Positions 6,879-16,712 of a stretch of 64,000 nucleotides of DNA are shown one piece after another. The DNA is from Microbacterium sp. cx-55 (GTDB taxonomy: Bacteria > Actinomycetota > Actinomycetes > Actinomycetales > Microbacteriaceae). The position numbers and the translations under genes are program-made. Within the stretch, counting starts at the first letter, position 1; every line of letters begins with the position of its first letter. The stretch is taken from NCBI RefSeq assembly GCF_021117345.1, contig NZ_CP088261.1, positions 2,542,001-2,606,000 on the forward strand. The letters run 5' to 3'. The notes under the pieces were generated by a model, which saw nothing but the letters and a program-made list of their open reading frames with translations, did no database searches and was not told where the DNA came from.

Positions 6879-9371
6879 ATGAAACGTGTGCTCACCACCC
6901 TCCTCGCCACCCTCGCCGTCGCCGCGGCGCTCATCGTCGCCGGCATCGTCTCCACCGCCCCCGCACGCGCCGCCTCTCCGGGCAGCGGCTTCGGCGAGTG
7001 GGCCTCGTCCACACGCTACGGCTGGCACGGTTCGATGCTGGTGGGCGGCGTGCACACGTACTGCATCTTCCCCGGTCGTCCACTGCCGACCGGAGCCACC
7101 GAGGACCGCGGCATCAGCGGCGACGCGGCCGGGCTCGATCCCCGCCGCCTCACGGCCATCAACATGCTCGTGTCCACCTACGGGCAGACCGACGATCCGG
7201 TGCAGGCGGCCAGCGTCGGGTGGGCGGTGAAGGCGATCGCGAACTGGAACGAGACACTGCACACGTTCGGGTACGCCGGCGAGAGCCTCGAGGGGGCCAT
7301 CGACTGGGTGTTCCGCCACATCGCTCCGGAGCACAATGTCGCCGTGCAGAACCTCGCCGCGGCCTATTACGCCGAGGGGATGGCGATGGCCGCCGGTCCG
7401 GCGTCCGCATCCGGATCGCTGCAATTCGCCACCGACGCCGCTGACCCGCGGCACGGAACCGTCACGGTCATCGCCGATGTTCCCGACGCTCGCGGCACCC
7501 TGACGCTCGAGAACGCCGTGTTCACCGAGTCCGGCCAGCCCACGCTCGAGCGAGCGGCGGTCGGCGCGACGTACCCGATCACGGCCACGCCGCCGAACGG
7601 CGAGACGACGTTCACCGTGCGCGGCAGCGGCACCTTCCGCGCAGGGTTCGCCCCGCTCGTGCACCACTTCACGACAGCCGGCGGGCAAGACACCGCGGGT
7701 CCCGTCGGGCCGCTCGACTTTCCGGTCGCCGGTGAAGACTCCACCCCGCGCGTCACAACGTTCGCGCCCGTCATCTCGACGCAGGTCGCCTCGCGGTACG
7801 TGCCCGGCGGAACCTACATCGACGACGTCACGTTCGGTGTGGTCCGCGGCACCTGGGGACGCACGGGCGACGGAAACTACGTGCCGGTGCGCGCCACCGC
7901 GACGCTCTACCGCACGGAGGACGAGCCCGTACTCGCTCCCGAGGCGCCCGCCGACGCCGAGCCGGTCGCGACGCTCGAGCTGACGACCGACCCGGTCATC
8001 GGACCGACCGCGCCCTACCGCGTCGAGACCGCCGAGCCATTACCCGGCCCGGGCTTCTACACCGCGGTCTGGGAGATCGCGGCAGAGGGTCAGCATCCGG
8101 ATGCGGTCGCCGCCCTCGAGGCGGACTACGCCTGGCGCGAGCAGTTCGGTGAGCAGAGCCAGATCACCATGGTGACCGCGGTCTCCTCGAAGGCCGATCC
8201 GATCGTCTCGGTCGGCGACATCATGGGCGACGAGGTGATCGTCGAGGGGGTCGTGCCCCGAGACGGCCTTGACCTGTCGGCCACCGTTTATCGCGTGCCG
8301 GACGGGGTCGACCCCGTCGACGCCTGCACTCCCGAGAACCTGCTCTGGGCGAACCCCGACGACCCCGTGCACGTGGCATCCGCCGGGAGCGTCCGCATCC
8401 CGGGGCCCGTCGTCCCCGACTTCGGCACCTACGTCTGGCGGGAACGAGCGACCGACGCGCAAGGACGGCTCGTGCACGAGGGCGCGTGCGGTGTGGAGAG
8501 CGAGACCACCCGGGCTCCGCTTCCAACCGTCACCACGCAGGCCACCGCGACCGTCGGGTGGGGCGGAGAGGCGACGGATGCCGCGACCGTGTCGGGCCCG
8601 GTGCCCCGCACGGGCGTGACGACGCTCACCTTCGAGGTGTTCCACGCGGCCGAGGGCGCGGCCCCCGCGGATGCCTGCACACCGGAACGACGCGTCGCCG
8701 ACACCAGCGCGACGCCGGTCGCCGTGACGACGGAGGGCACCTTCTCGTCGCCGGTCGTGCGGCTGCAGAACGTCGGTACCCACTACTGGATCGAAACCCT
8801 CTGGCACACCCCCGAGGGCGGCGAGGCCCGGCAGATCGCACGAGGCGCCTGCGGCCTCGAGAACGAGACGACCGTCGTCGAGCAGCCCGCGCTCACCACG
8901 CGAGCGGTCGAGCGCGCAGCGACCGGCGAGCCGTTCTCCGATACCGCGACGGTCACGGGTCTCGGCGACGGAGTCGATGCCGAGCTGGTCTTCTCGATCT
9001 TCCACACCGCCGCCGGAGACGAGCCCGTCTGCACGCCCGAGACCCTCGAAGCCGTCACCGACGCCGTGCCCGTCACGGGCAGCGGCGAGTACACCTCGCC
9101 GACTCTCACCTCGTCGGAGGCGGGAGCGAAGCACTGGGTCGCCGAGCTGAGGACGCGACCCACCGACGGCAGCACCCCCGTCACACTCGCCGCCGGCGTG
9201 TGCGGCGAGGAGTTCGAAACGACCTACGTCGACGTGCTCGCCGCGACCGGAGCGGACGGAGGCAGCAGCTCGCCGATCCGCACGATCGGGGGCATCGGAG
9301 CCGTCGTCCTGGCCGCGGGCTGCGCCCTCGCGGCTCTCGCACGGCGACGGACGGTGACCGCGCGACGGTGA
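6879..9371 (+). CDS. LAxTG wall-anchored repeat protein with thioester-like head
   Basis: From the ATG at 6879 the product has 830 residues; an in-frame ATG at 6852 would add nine, and neither has a well-placed ribosome binding site. Residues 1-31 are a signal peptide ending A-R-A-A. The head (about 35-170) contains Y-C62-I-F-P and an A-A-S-V-G-W-A-V segment that resembles a degenerate TQxA thioester domain. Three copies of a roughly 105-residue domain follow at about 447-547, 557-669 and 678-786, each with one cysteine in an A-C-T-P-E type motif and one in G-A-C-G or G-V-C-G, probably a disulfide. The C-terminus has L787-A-A-T-G, a hydrophobic stretch and a basic tail, the layout of class E sortase substrates. 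It is likely a surface adhesin or stalk. Confidence 0.85.
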   Translation: MKRVLTTLLATLAVAAALIVAGIVSTAPARAASPGSGFGEWASSTRYGWHGSMLVGGVHTYCIFPGRPLPTGATEDRGISGDAAGLDPRRLTAINMLVSTYGQTDDPVQAASVGWAVKAIANWNETLHTFGYAGESLEGAIDWVFRHIAPEHNVAVQNLAAAYYAEGMAMAAGPASASGSLQFATDAADPRHGTVTVIADVPDARGTLTLENAVFTESGQPTLERAAVGATYPITATPPNGETTFTVRGSGTFRAGFAPLVHHFTTAGGQDTAGPVGPLDFPVAGEDSTPRVTTFAPVISTQVASRYVPGGTYIDDVTFGVVRGTWGRTGDGNYVPVRATATLYRTEDEPVLAPEAPADAEPVATLELTTDPVIGPTAPYRVETAEPLPGPGFYTAVWEIAAEGQHPDAVAALEADYAWREQFGEQSQITMVTAVSSKADPIVSVGDIMGDEVIVEGVVPRDGLDLSATVYRVPDGVDPVDACTPENLLWANPDDPVHVASAGSVRIPGPVVPDFGTYVWRERATDAQGRLVHEGACGVESETTRAPLPTVTTQATATVGWGGEATDAATVSGPVPRTGVTTLTFEVFHAAEGAAPADACTPERRVADTSATPVAVTTEGTFSSPVVRLQNVGTHYWIETLWHTPEGGEARQIARGACGLENETTVVEQPALTTRAVERAATGEPFSDTATVTGLGDGVDAELVFSIFHTAAGDEPVCTPETLEAVTDAVPVTGSGEYTSPTLTSSEAGAKHWVAELRTRPTDGSTPVTLAAGVCGEEFETTYVDVLAATGADGGSSSPIRTIGGIGAVVLAAGCALAALARRRTVTARR

Positions 9372-9423
9372 CCGGGCCGATTCGGCCCTGCGGCTCCGCT
9401 GGGGTAGACTCGAACGGTTGCCA

Positions 9424-9497
<74 letters not shown>

Positions 9498-9504
9498 CGC
9501 GAGG

Positions 9505-9530
9505 AGGCTCCGCCGCAAGGCGGAGCCTTT
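9505..9530 (+). terminator. Intrinsic terminator after tRNA-Pro
   Basis: A perfect 10-bp stem, AGGCTCCGCC with GGCGGAGCCT around a GCAA tetraloop, is followed by TTT. It lies eight bases after the tRNA and before the HAD hydrolase gene. Confidence 0.85.
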
Positions 9531-9578
9531 CGTATCATCTGGTCCTGTCCGGCATCGCCGACCCTCCTGGAGCCTCCC

Positions 9579-10346
9579 ATGCCCGCGACCCCGAGGCTCA
9601 TCGCCTTCGATCTCGACGACACGCTCGCTCCCTCCAAGAGCGCCGTAGACCCGCGGATCGCCCGCATCCTCCTCGACCTCGCCGAGCGCGTCGAGGTCGC
9701 GATCATCTCCGGCGGCCAGCTCTCCCAGTTTCGCGCCCAGGTCGTCGAACAACTCCCCGAGACCACCCCCGAGGTCCTCTCTCACCTGCACCTCCTGCCC
9801 ACCTGCGGCACCCAGTACTACCGCATCGACGCCGACGGCATCCAGACCATCTACGCCCACGCCCTCACCGACGACGAGAAGACCCGCGCCCTCACCGCCG
9901 TCGAAGAAGAAGCCCGCCGTCTCGGGCTCTGGGCCGATGAAACCTGGGGCGACATCCTCGAAGACCGCGGATCGCAGATCACCTTCTCCGCCCTCGGACA
10001 AACCGCACCCCTCGACGCGAAAACCGCCTGGGACCCCACCGGCGAGAAGAAGAACACCCTCCGCGAAGCCGTCGCCGCCCGCATCCCCGACCTCGAAGTC
10101 CGCTCCGGCGGATCCACCTCCGTCGACATCACCCACCGCGGCATCGACAAGGCCTACGGCATGCGCCAACTCGCCGAACAAACCGGCATCCCCCTCGACG
10201 ACATGCTCTTCGTCGGCGACCGCCTCGACCCCGACGGCAACGACTACCCCGTCCTCGCCATGGGCGTCACCTGCCACGCCGTCGACGGATGGCACGACAC
10301 CGCCAAATACCTCGAACAACTCCTCCCCACACTCCCCCACCGCTAA
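9579..10346 (+). CDS. HAD-IIB family hydrolase
   Basis: This 255-residue soluble enzyme has HAD motif I as F-D11-L-D13-D-T-L, motif II in A-I-I-S-G-G-Q, and a C-terminal motif IV region V-G-D214-R-L-D-P-x-G-N-D. The cap domain lies between motifs II and III, which is the C2B arrangement of HAD-IIB phosphatases such as sugar-phosphate and phosphomannomutase-like enzymes. The specific substrate cannot be told from sequence. Codon use is extremely C-ending and the protein is close to other Microbacteriaceae HAD enzymes in style. It stands alone between a terminator and a convergent intergenic repeat. Confidence 0.88.
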   Translation: MPATPRLIAFDLDDTLAPSKSAVDPRIARILLDLAERVEVAIISGGQLSQFRAQVVEQLPETTPEVLSHLHLLPTCGTQYYRIDADGIQTIYAHALTDDEKTRALTAVEEEARRLGLWADETWGDILEDRGSQITFSALGQTAPLDAKTAWDPTGEKKNTLREAVAARIPDLEVRSGGSTSVDITHRGIDKAYGMRQLAEQTGIPLDDMLFVGDRLDPDGNDYPVLAMGVTCHAVDGWHDTAKYLEQLLPTLPHR

Positions 10347-10463
10347 CCCCCGGCGTGCCGCGGACCCCAGGCCCTCGTGCCTCCACCGCAGGCCTTCGTC
10401 CCTCCACCGCAGGCTTCGCCGCTGACCCGGGGGCCTTCGCCGCTGACCCGGGCTCACCCTTTT

Positions 10464-10579
10464 CGCTCACGTGTCGCATTCGGTCGGTCCCGACCACGGA
10501 TTGCGTCACGTGAACATCCTGGGGATGGGTTCACATGGCGCAATCAGTCGGCGAAGAGCGCCAATTGCGACACGTGAGC
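10464..10579. repeat. Tandem pair of CACGTG-type palindromes
   Basis: The 415-base gap between two convergent genes contains two palindromic units side by side. Unit 1 has left arm CTCACGTGTCGCATT (10466-10480) and right arm GGATTGCGTCACGTGA (10498-10513). Unit 2 has left arm GTTCACATGGCGCAATC (10529-10545) and right arm CAATTGCGACACGTGAGC (10562-10579). The arms are the same words as those at 31.0 kb and 49.1 kb. The rest of the gap before this element (10347-10463) is a proline-codon-like direct-repeat stretch with duplicated CGCTGACCCGGG words and no gene. Confidence 0.8.
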
Positions 10580-10596
10580 CGCGGTTCGACGCACGG

Positions 10597-10757
10597 GCGC
10601 GGGCGGGCGCAGGCGCGACAAGCGGGGGCGGGGCGGGCGCGCACAGGCGGGGCGGGGCGGGGCGGGGCGGGGGCGCAGGCGCAGGCGCGACGAGCGGGGG
10701 CGGAAGCACAGGCGCCACGCGCGGACACGCACGCGCGGCGCGCGCGGGGCGAACGGG
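10597..10757. repeat. Low-complexity GC tract with G-run array
   Basis: This stretch next to the 3' end of tdk is made of short GGC, GCGC and GCGGG words. At 10649-10673 five runs of four or five G are separated by single C bases on the plus strand, the classic pattern of a very stable G-quadruplex. The direct words GGCGCAGGCG and CGAGCGGGGGCGG recur around it. No open frame here has protein-like composition. Confidence 0.7.
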
Positions 10758-10761
10758 GCGA

Positions 10762-11391
10762 TCAGCCCAGGCGGCCGCCGGACTCCGTCAGGTAGCACTG
10801 AGCGCACATCGACTCGTACGTGACCCGCTCCGCGGTCAACTCGTCGATCGCGACCTGGTCGCCGTCGAACACGAAGCGCCCGCCGACGAGCCGAGCGTTG
10901 AAGATCGCCTTGCGTCCGCAGCGGCAGATCGTCTTCAGCTCCTCCAGGCTGTGCGCGAGTTCCATGAGCCGCCGAGAGCCGGGAAAGGCCTGCGTCAGGA
11001 AGTCGGTGCGGATGCCGTAGGCGAGCACCGGGACGCCATCCATCACCGCGATGCGCAGCAGGTCATCGGCCTGTTCGCGCGTGAGGAACTGTGCCTCGTC
11101 GATCAGCAGGCACGAGACGTCCGTCGAGAGGCCATCATCGGATGCCGACCCGCGCACCCGGGTGCGATGTTCGCCGAACAGGGCTCTGAGGTCCGCATCC
11201 GGGCCGATCAGGAAGTCGACCTCGCGCGTCACCCCGAGGCGGCTCGAGATGTGGTCGGCTTCTTTCGTATCGATCTCCGGCTTCGCCAGCAGCACGCGCT
11301 GCCCGCGCTCCTCGTAGTTGTACGCCGCCTGCAGAAGAGCGGTCGACTTGCCGGAGTTCATCGCTCCGTACCGGAAATACAGCTTCGCCAC
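10762..11391 (-). CDS. tdk: Thymidine kinase
   Basis: The 209-residue protein is a type II (TK1-like) thymidine kinase of the dTMP salvage pathway. It has the P-loop G9-A-M-N-S-G-K-S-T, the Walker B/catalytic D98-E99-A-Q-F, the aromatic lasso region, and a structural zinc site formed by C156, C158, C196 and C199. Length and motifs agree with bacterial members. The GTG start directly precedes A-K-L-Y-F. It is divergent from the YCII gene with about 95 bases between starts. The 3' end faces the palindromic and G-rich region. Confidence 0.95.
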   Translation of the reverse strand: MAKLYFRYGAMNSGKSTALLQAAYNYEERGQRVLLAKPEIDTKEADHISSRLGVTREVDFLIGPDADLRALFGEHRTRVRGSASDDGLSTDVSCLLIDEAQFLTREQADDLLRIAVMDGVPVLAYGIRTDFLTQAFPGSRRLMELAHSLEELKTICRCGRKAIFNARLVGGRFVFDGDQVAIDELTAERVTYESMCAQCYLTESGGRLG

Positions 11392-11486
11392 CTGTGGATT
11401 CTACGGGGGCGCCTGTTCCCGTAGACGCCGATCCCCGCGATAGTGGGAGGGAAGCCCGCATCCCGCCCCCTCAAGGAGAAGACCTC

Positions 11487-11921
11487 GTGTCGAAGTACAT
11501 GCTCATCATGCGCAACAGCGGTTCGATCGAGAACCCCGAAGACGTCGACTTCGAAGCGGTCATCAACGCGATGGGCGCCTACAACGAAGCGATGATCACG
11601 GCCGGAATCCTGGTCGGCGGAGACGGATTGACGGATGCGGCGCAGGGCTCCGTCGTCGAATTCACCGACGGTGCGCCCCGCGTCACCGACGGCCCGTACG
11701 GCGACGCCCCGGCACTCTTCAACGGGTTCTGGACCATCGAGGTCGCCTCCCGTGAAGACGCCGTCGCATGGGCCGTGCGCGCGCCGCTCGGAGCCGGCAA
11801 CAAGATCGAGATCCGCCGCCTCACCGACGAAACGGACTTCGCGGACTACTCCGACAACGAGTTCGTGCAGAAGGAGAAGGAGTGGCGCGGAGAGCAGACC
11901 GACCACACCTCCCCCGAATAG
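11487..11921 (+). CDS. YCII-related DGPF domain protein
   Basis: The GTG at 11487 is chosen because an AAGGAGAA ribosome binding site lies at 11473-11480 with six bases of spacing. The 144-residue product starts M-S-K-Y-M-L-I-M and contains the conserved D-G-P-Y-G (usually D-G-P-F) motif near residue 70, followed by the F-x-x-I-E-V-A-S-x-E-D-A-x-x-W strand-helix of the DGPF/YCII-like fold. Such proteins occur often beside ECF sigma factors, but none is present here. The catalytic or binding role is not established. The C-terminal 40 residues are acidic and charged. Confidence 0.88.
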   Translation: MSKYMLIMRNSGSIENPEDVDFEAVINAMGAYNEAMITAGILVGGDGLTDAAQGSVVEFTDGAPRVTDGPYGDAPALFNGFWTIEVASREDAVAWAVRAPLGAGNKIEIRRLTDETDFADYSDNEFVQKEKEWRGEQTDHTSPE

Positions 11922-11948
11922 GCGCGACCCGCCCCGACCGGGCGGCCG

Positions 11949-13406
11949 TCAGGGGTTGATCTGGAGCGCCTCTGCGGTCCGAGCCGTGGATGCGGCGGCC
12001 GCGGCGGGATCGGGATTCAGCGTCGCACCGTAGCTCGGGATCAGGTCGGCGAGGGCCGGCTCCCACGCCGCGATGCGGTCGGGGAAGCAGTCCTTGAGCA
12101 GACCGAGCATGATCGAGACAGCCGTCGACGCACCCGGCGATGCGCCGAGAAGGCCTGCGATCGAGCCGTCGGCGCTGGAGACGACCTCGGTGCCGAACTG
12201 CAGCTTGCCACCCTTCATCACCTGCGCGCGCTGTCCGGCGTCGAGCAACTCCCAGTCCTCCGCCGTGGCGGTCGGCATGAACTGGCGAAGGCTGTCGACC
12301 TTCTTCGCGTGCGTCTTGATGAGCTCGCTGACAAGGTATTTGACGAGATCGAGGTTCGTCGCACCGACCTTCAGCATGCTGCCGAGGTTCGAGGGCCGCA
12401 CCTGCGTGATGATGTCCCACCACTTGCCGGTCTTCAAGAACTTCGGGCTGAACGTCGCGAACGGACCGAACAGCAGCGAGGTCTCACCGTCGACGACACG
12501 GGTGTCGAGGTGCGGCACCGACATCGGCGGGGCACCGACCGATGCCTGCGAGTACACCTTCGCCTTGTGCTGAGCGACGATCTTCGGGTCGCTGGTCTTC
12601 AGCCACTGCCCCCCGATGGGGAAGACGCCGTATCCCTTGATCTCCGGGATTCCCGACTTCTGCAGGAGCTTGATCGCCCAGCCGCCGGCGCCGATGAAGA
12701 CGAAGCGCGCGTTGATCTGACCGGGGGTGCCACCGACGACGTTGCGGAAGTCGACCCGCCAGGTGCCGTCCTTCATCTGCTTCAGGTTCTTCACCTCGCG
12801 GTTGGTCACGACATCCGCGCCGTTCTCGCGCAGCGTGTCGATGAGCTGGTGCGTCAGCGCACCGAAGTCGACGTCCGTGCCGCTCGGCACGCGCGTCGCC
12901 GCGAACGGCTCGCCCTTCCGTCGCTTCTGCATGAGCAGCGGCGCCCACTGGTTGATCACCCGCGAGTCTTCGCTGTACTCGATTCCCGCGAACAGCGGCT
13001 GCACACGGAGCGCCTCGTAGCGACGCTTCAGGTACGCGACATCCTTCTCGCCCTGCACGAACGTCATGTGGGGAGTGGCGTTGATGAAGGTCTTCGGGCC
13101 ATCCAGCACGCCGCGCTCGATGAGGCTCGTCCAGAACTGCCGGCTCTGCTGGAACTGCTCGTTGATCGTGACGGCCTTCGCCGCATCCACCGACCCGTCG
13201 GGCCCCGCGGGCATGTAGTTCAGCTCGCACAGCGCCGCGTGGCCGGTGCCCGCGTTGTTCCACGCGTTCGAGCTCTCTTCGGCCACACCGCCGAGTCGCT
13301 CGTAGACGGCGATCTTCCAGTCGGGCTGGAGCTGCTGGAGAAATGTCCCGAGGGTGGCGCTCATGATGCCACCACCGATCAGGAGGACGTCGACGGTTCC
13401 TGTCAC
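11949..13406 (-). CDS. mqo: Malate:quinone oxidoreductase
   Basis: The 485-residue flavoprotein oxidises malate to oxaloacetate and passes electrons directly to quinone at the membrane face, replacing or supplementing NAD-linked malate dehydrogenase in the TCA cycle. The N-terminus carries the FAD-binding G-G-G-I-M-S-A-T-L motif at about 10-19, followed by Y-E-R-L and the family-specific S-S-N-A-W-N-N-A-G-T-G-H and A-L-C-E-L-N-Y segments. Internal motifs such as V-F-I-G-A-G-G-W-A and Y-G-V-F-P-I-G-G-Q-W are also typical. The GTG start fits the family length. It is monocistronic and convergent with the YCII gene. Confidence 0.97.
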   Translation of the reverse strand: MTGTVDVLLIGGGIMSATLGTFLQQLQPDWKIAVYERLGGVAEESSNAWNNAGTGHAALCELNYMPAGPDGSVDAAKAVTINEQFQQSRQFWTSLIERGVLDGPKTFINATPHMTFVQGEKDVAYLKRRYEALRVQPLFAGIEYSEDSRVINQWAPLLMQKRRKGEPFAATRVPSGTDVDFGALTHQLIDTLRENGADVVTNREVKNLKQMKDGTWRVDFRNVVGGTPGQINARFVFIGAGGWAIKLLQKSGIPEIKGYGVFPIGGQWLKTSDPKIVAQHKAKVYSQASVGAPPMSVPHLDTRVVDGETSLLFGPFATFSPKFLKTGKWWDIITQVRPSNLGSMLKVGATNLDLVKYLVSELIKTHAKKVDSLRQFMPTATAEDWELLDAGQRAQVMKGGKLQFGTEVVSSADGSIAGLLGASPGASTAVSIMLGLLKDCFPDRIAAWEPALADLIPSYGATLNPDPAAAAASTARTAEALQINP

Positions 13407-13515
13407 CCGTCAAGTGTAGTTCGCGCGCCGGTGACCTCGGCACGCCGAACGACCCCCTCCCCGGCAAGGAAGGCGGTTCTTACTGAGCGCGAAACCCGGC
13501 GGCTCTGCCCGCGGG

Positions 13516-14625
<1,110 letters not shown>

Positions 14626-14653
14626 CTAACGTGTCCCGCGGCGCGGGTGCCGG

Positions 14654-14726
14654 CCCACCCCCTTATGCCCGAGCCACCCCTCTAAGACCCGCACAGAAGC
14701 GGGTGGGTCGGGAAGAAGGGGGTGGG
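14654..14726. repeat. Large hairpin between ask and asd
   Basis: The arms CCCACCCCCTT (14654-14664) and AAGGGGGTGGG (14716-14726) pair perfectly, and the sequence between them contains further complementary words (GACCCGC with GCGGGT, CCGAGCCACCC with GGTGGGTCGGG). The long stem-loop sits in the ask-asd mRNA spacer. It could separate or tune expression of the two genes. There is no U-run of a standard terminator. Confidence 0.65.
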
Positions 14727-14748
14727 TCGGCGAAGAGGGCGTGGACGG

Positions 14749-16035
14749 TCAGCGACCGGTGCCGGCGTGGACGACGGCGTCGGAATCGCCGTCGAGACCG
14801 TAGGCCGTGTGCACGATCCGGGCGGCTTCGGCGATGTCGTCGGCACGAAGCACGACCGAGATGCGGATCTCGGAGGTCGAGATCATCTCGATGTTGATGC
14901 CGGCCGTGCTGAGCGCCTCGAACAGCGTCGCCGACACTCCGGAGTGCGTGCGCATGCCCGCGCCCACGACCGACAGCTTGCCGATCTGGTCGTCGTGCAC
15001 GAGAGCCGCGAAGCCCACCTCGGCCTGCTCGGCGGCGAGGGCCTTCAGCGCCGTCCCGGAATCGGAGGTCGGCAGGGTGAACGAGATGTCGGTACGGCCG
15101 GTCGTGGCCGCCGAGACGTTCTGCACGATCATGTCGACGTTCGCGCCGGACTTCGCCACGATCTTGAAGATCTCCGCGGCTTTCCCGGGAACGTCCGGCA
15201 CACCGGTGACGGTGATCTTCGCCTGGCTGAGGTCGGTCGCGACTCCCGCGACGATCGGCTCTTCCACTGGGTCTCCCTCGGGGTTCTGCGCGGCAAGCTT
15301 TACCTGGTCGAGCACGTAGGTGCCCTCGCTCGAACTGAACGTCGAGCGCGCGTGGATCGTGACACCGTGACGCCGCGCGTACTCGACCGCGCGGATGTAG
15401 AGCACCTTCGCGCCGTTCGCGGCGAGCTCGAGCATCTCCTCGGTCGAGACGACGCTGAGTTTGCGGGCCTTGGGCACGACGCGCGGGTCGGCGGTGAAGA
15501 TGCCGTCGACGTCGCTGTAGATCTCGCAGACGTCGGCGTTCAGCGCGGCGGCGAGGGCGACGGCGGTCGTGTCGGATCCGCCGCGGCCGAGAGTCGTAAT
15601 GTCGCGAGTGTCGCGATTGAATCCCTGGAACCCGGCGACGATCACGATCGCGCCTTCGTCGAGCGCTTCGCGCAGTCGCACGGGGGTGACGTCGACGATC
15701 CGCGCGGCGCCGTGCGTGGCATCCGTGATCATTCCGGCCTGGCTACCGGTGAACGAGCGCGCCTCGAAACCCATGGAGTGGATGGCCATCGCGAGCAGCG
15801 CCATCGAGATGCGCTCCCCCGACGACAGCAGCATGTCGAGCTCTCGGGGCGCGGGGATCGGCGCCACCTGGTTCGCGAGGTCGAGCAGCTCGTCGGTCGT
15901 GTCGCCCATGGCGCTCACCGCGACAACGACGTCGTGCCCGGCACGCCGGGTGTCGACGATGCGCTTCGCGACTCGCTTGATGCTTTCCGCGTCGGCGACC
16001 GACGACCCGCCGTACTTCTGCACGATCAACGCCAC
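14749..16035 (-). CDS. lysC: Aspartate kinase
   Basis: The 428-residue enzyme phosphorylates aspartate in the first step of the aspartate family pathway. It starts [12 protein letters not shown], the nucleotide-binding signature of aspartokinases, and has the [13 protein letters not shown] catalytic motif. Two ACT regulatory domains fill the C-terminal third, from about residue 263 on, and should bind lysine and/or threonine for feedback inhibition. An in-frame GTG at 15267 with its own ribosome binding site probably produces the separate beta subunit, as in Corynebacterium. The start is GTG. The gene lies downstream of recR and upstream of asd. Confidence 0.97.
   Translation of the reverse strand: MALIVQKYGGSSVADAESIKRVAKRIVDTRRAGHDVVVAVSAMGDTTDELLDLANQVAPIPAPRELDMLLSSGERISMALLAMAIHSMGFEARSFTGSQAGMITDATHGAARIVDVTPVRLREALDEGAIVIVAGFQGFNRDTRDITTLGRGGSDTTAVALAAALNADVCEIYSDVDGIFTADPRVVPKARKLSVVSTEEMLELAANGAKVLYIRAVEYARRHGVTIHARSTFSSSEGTYVLDQVKLAAQNPEGDPVEEPIVAGVATDLSQAKITVTGVPDVPGKAAEIFKIVAKSGANVDMIVQNVSAATTGRTDISFTLPTSDSGTALKALAAEQAEVGFAALVHDDQIGKLSVVGAGMRTHSGVSATLFEALSTAGINIEMISTSEIRISVVLRADDIAEAARIVHTAYGLDGDSDAVVHAGTGR
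15265..15279 (-). promoter_or_regulatory. Internal ribosome binding site and GTG for ask beta subunit
   Basis: On the minus strand GAGGGAGA (15279-15272) is followed after four bases by an in-frame GTG (15267-15265), codon 257 of the aspartokinase gene. The encoded start [12 protein letters not shown] aligns with the known beginning of the Corynebacterium beta subunit (M-E-E-A-V-L-T-G-V-A-T-D). Translation from here would give a 172-residue ACT-domain polypeptide for an alpha2-beta2 enzyme. Confidence 0.65.
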
Positions 16036-16118
16036 GTGGAACTCCCGGGATCACGACGCTCGGATGCTGCGCCCAACGCCCCATCTTAGGCAAGCTCTCA
16101 TTCCGAGCCGGCCATGTG

Positions 16119-16712
16119 TCAGACGGTGCGGCGGCCTTCGAACGCCCGGCCGAGCGTCACTTCGTCGGCGTACTCGAGGTCGCCGCCGACCGGCAACCCG
16201 GACGCGAGCCGCGTGACATGGATCTCGAGCGTGGTGAGGAGGCGGCTGAGGTAGGTCGCGGTCGCCTCTCCCTCGAGGTTCGGGTTCGTCGCGAGGATGA
16301 CCTCTTGCACCGTGCCGTCGGCGAGGCGCTGCATGAGCTGGGCGATGCGGAGATCGTCAGGACCGACGCCGGCGATCGGGCTGATCGACCCGCCGAGCAC
16401 GTGGTAGAGCCCCTTGAACTCGCGCGTGCGCTCGATCGCCGCGACGTCCTTCGCGTCTTCGACGACGCAGATCAGGGTCTCGTTGCGCCGCGGGTCGCGG
16501 CAGATGGAACAGCGGTCCTGCTCCGAGACGTTTCCGCACACTTCGCAGAAGCGCACCTTGTCGCGCACCTCGCCGAGCAGCTTCGACAGGTGCAGCACGT
16601 CGAAGTTCGGGGTCTGCAGGATGTGGAACGCGATGCGCTGCGCGGACTTCGGCCCGATGCCGGGCAGGCGCCCGAACTCGTCGATCAGATCCTGGACGAT
16701 GCCGTCGTACAT
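16119..16712 (-). CDS. recR: Recombination mediator RecR
   Basis: The 197-residue protein has the helix-hairpin-helix region at about 10-30 ([11 protein letters not shown]), a zinc finger with C56, C59, C68 and C71, and a Toprim domain with the acidic residue in I-C-V-V-E-D. The Walker-like [12 protein letters not shown] segment is also typical. RecR works with RecF/RecO to load RecA on gapped DNA. Its start overlaps the dnaX stop (TGATG), the usual bacterial coupling of these two genes. Confidence 0.97.
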   Translation of the reverse strand: MYDGIVQDLIDEFGRLPGIGPKSAQRIAFHILQTPNFDVLHLSKLLGEVRDKVRFCEVCGNVSEQDRCSICRDPRRNETLICVVEDAKDVAAIERTREFKGLYHVLGGSISPIAGVGPDDLRIAQLMQRLADGTVQEVILATNPNLEGEATATYLSRLLTTLEIHVTRLASGLPVGGDLEYADEVTLGRAFEGRRTV

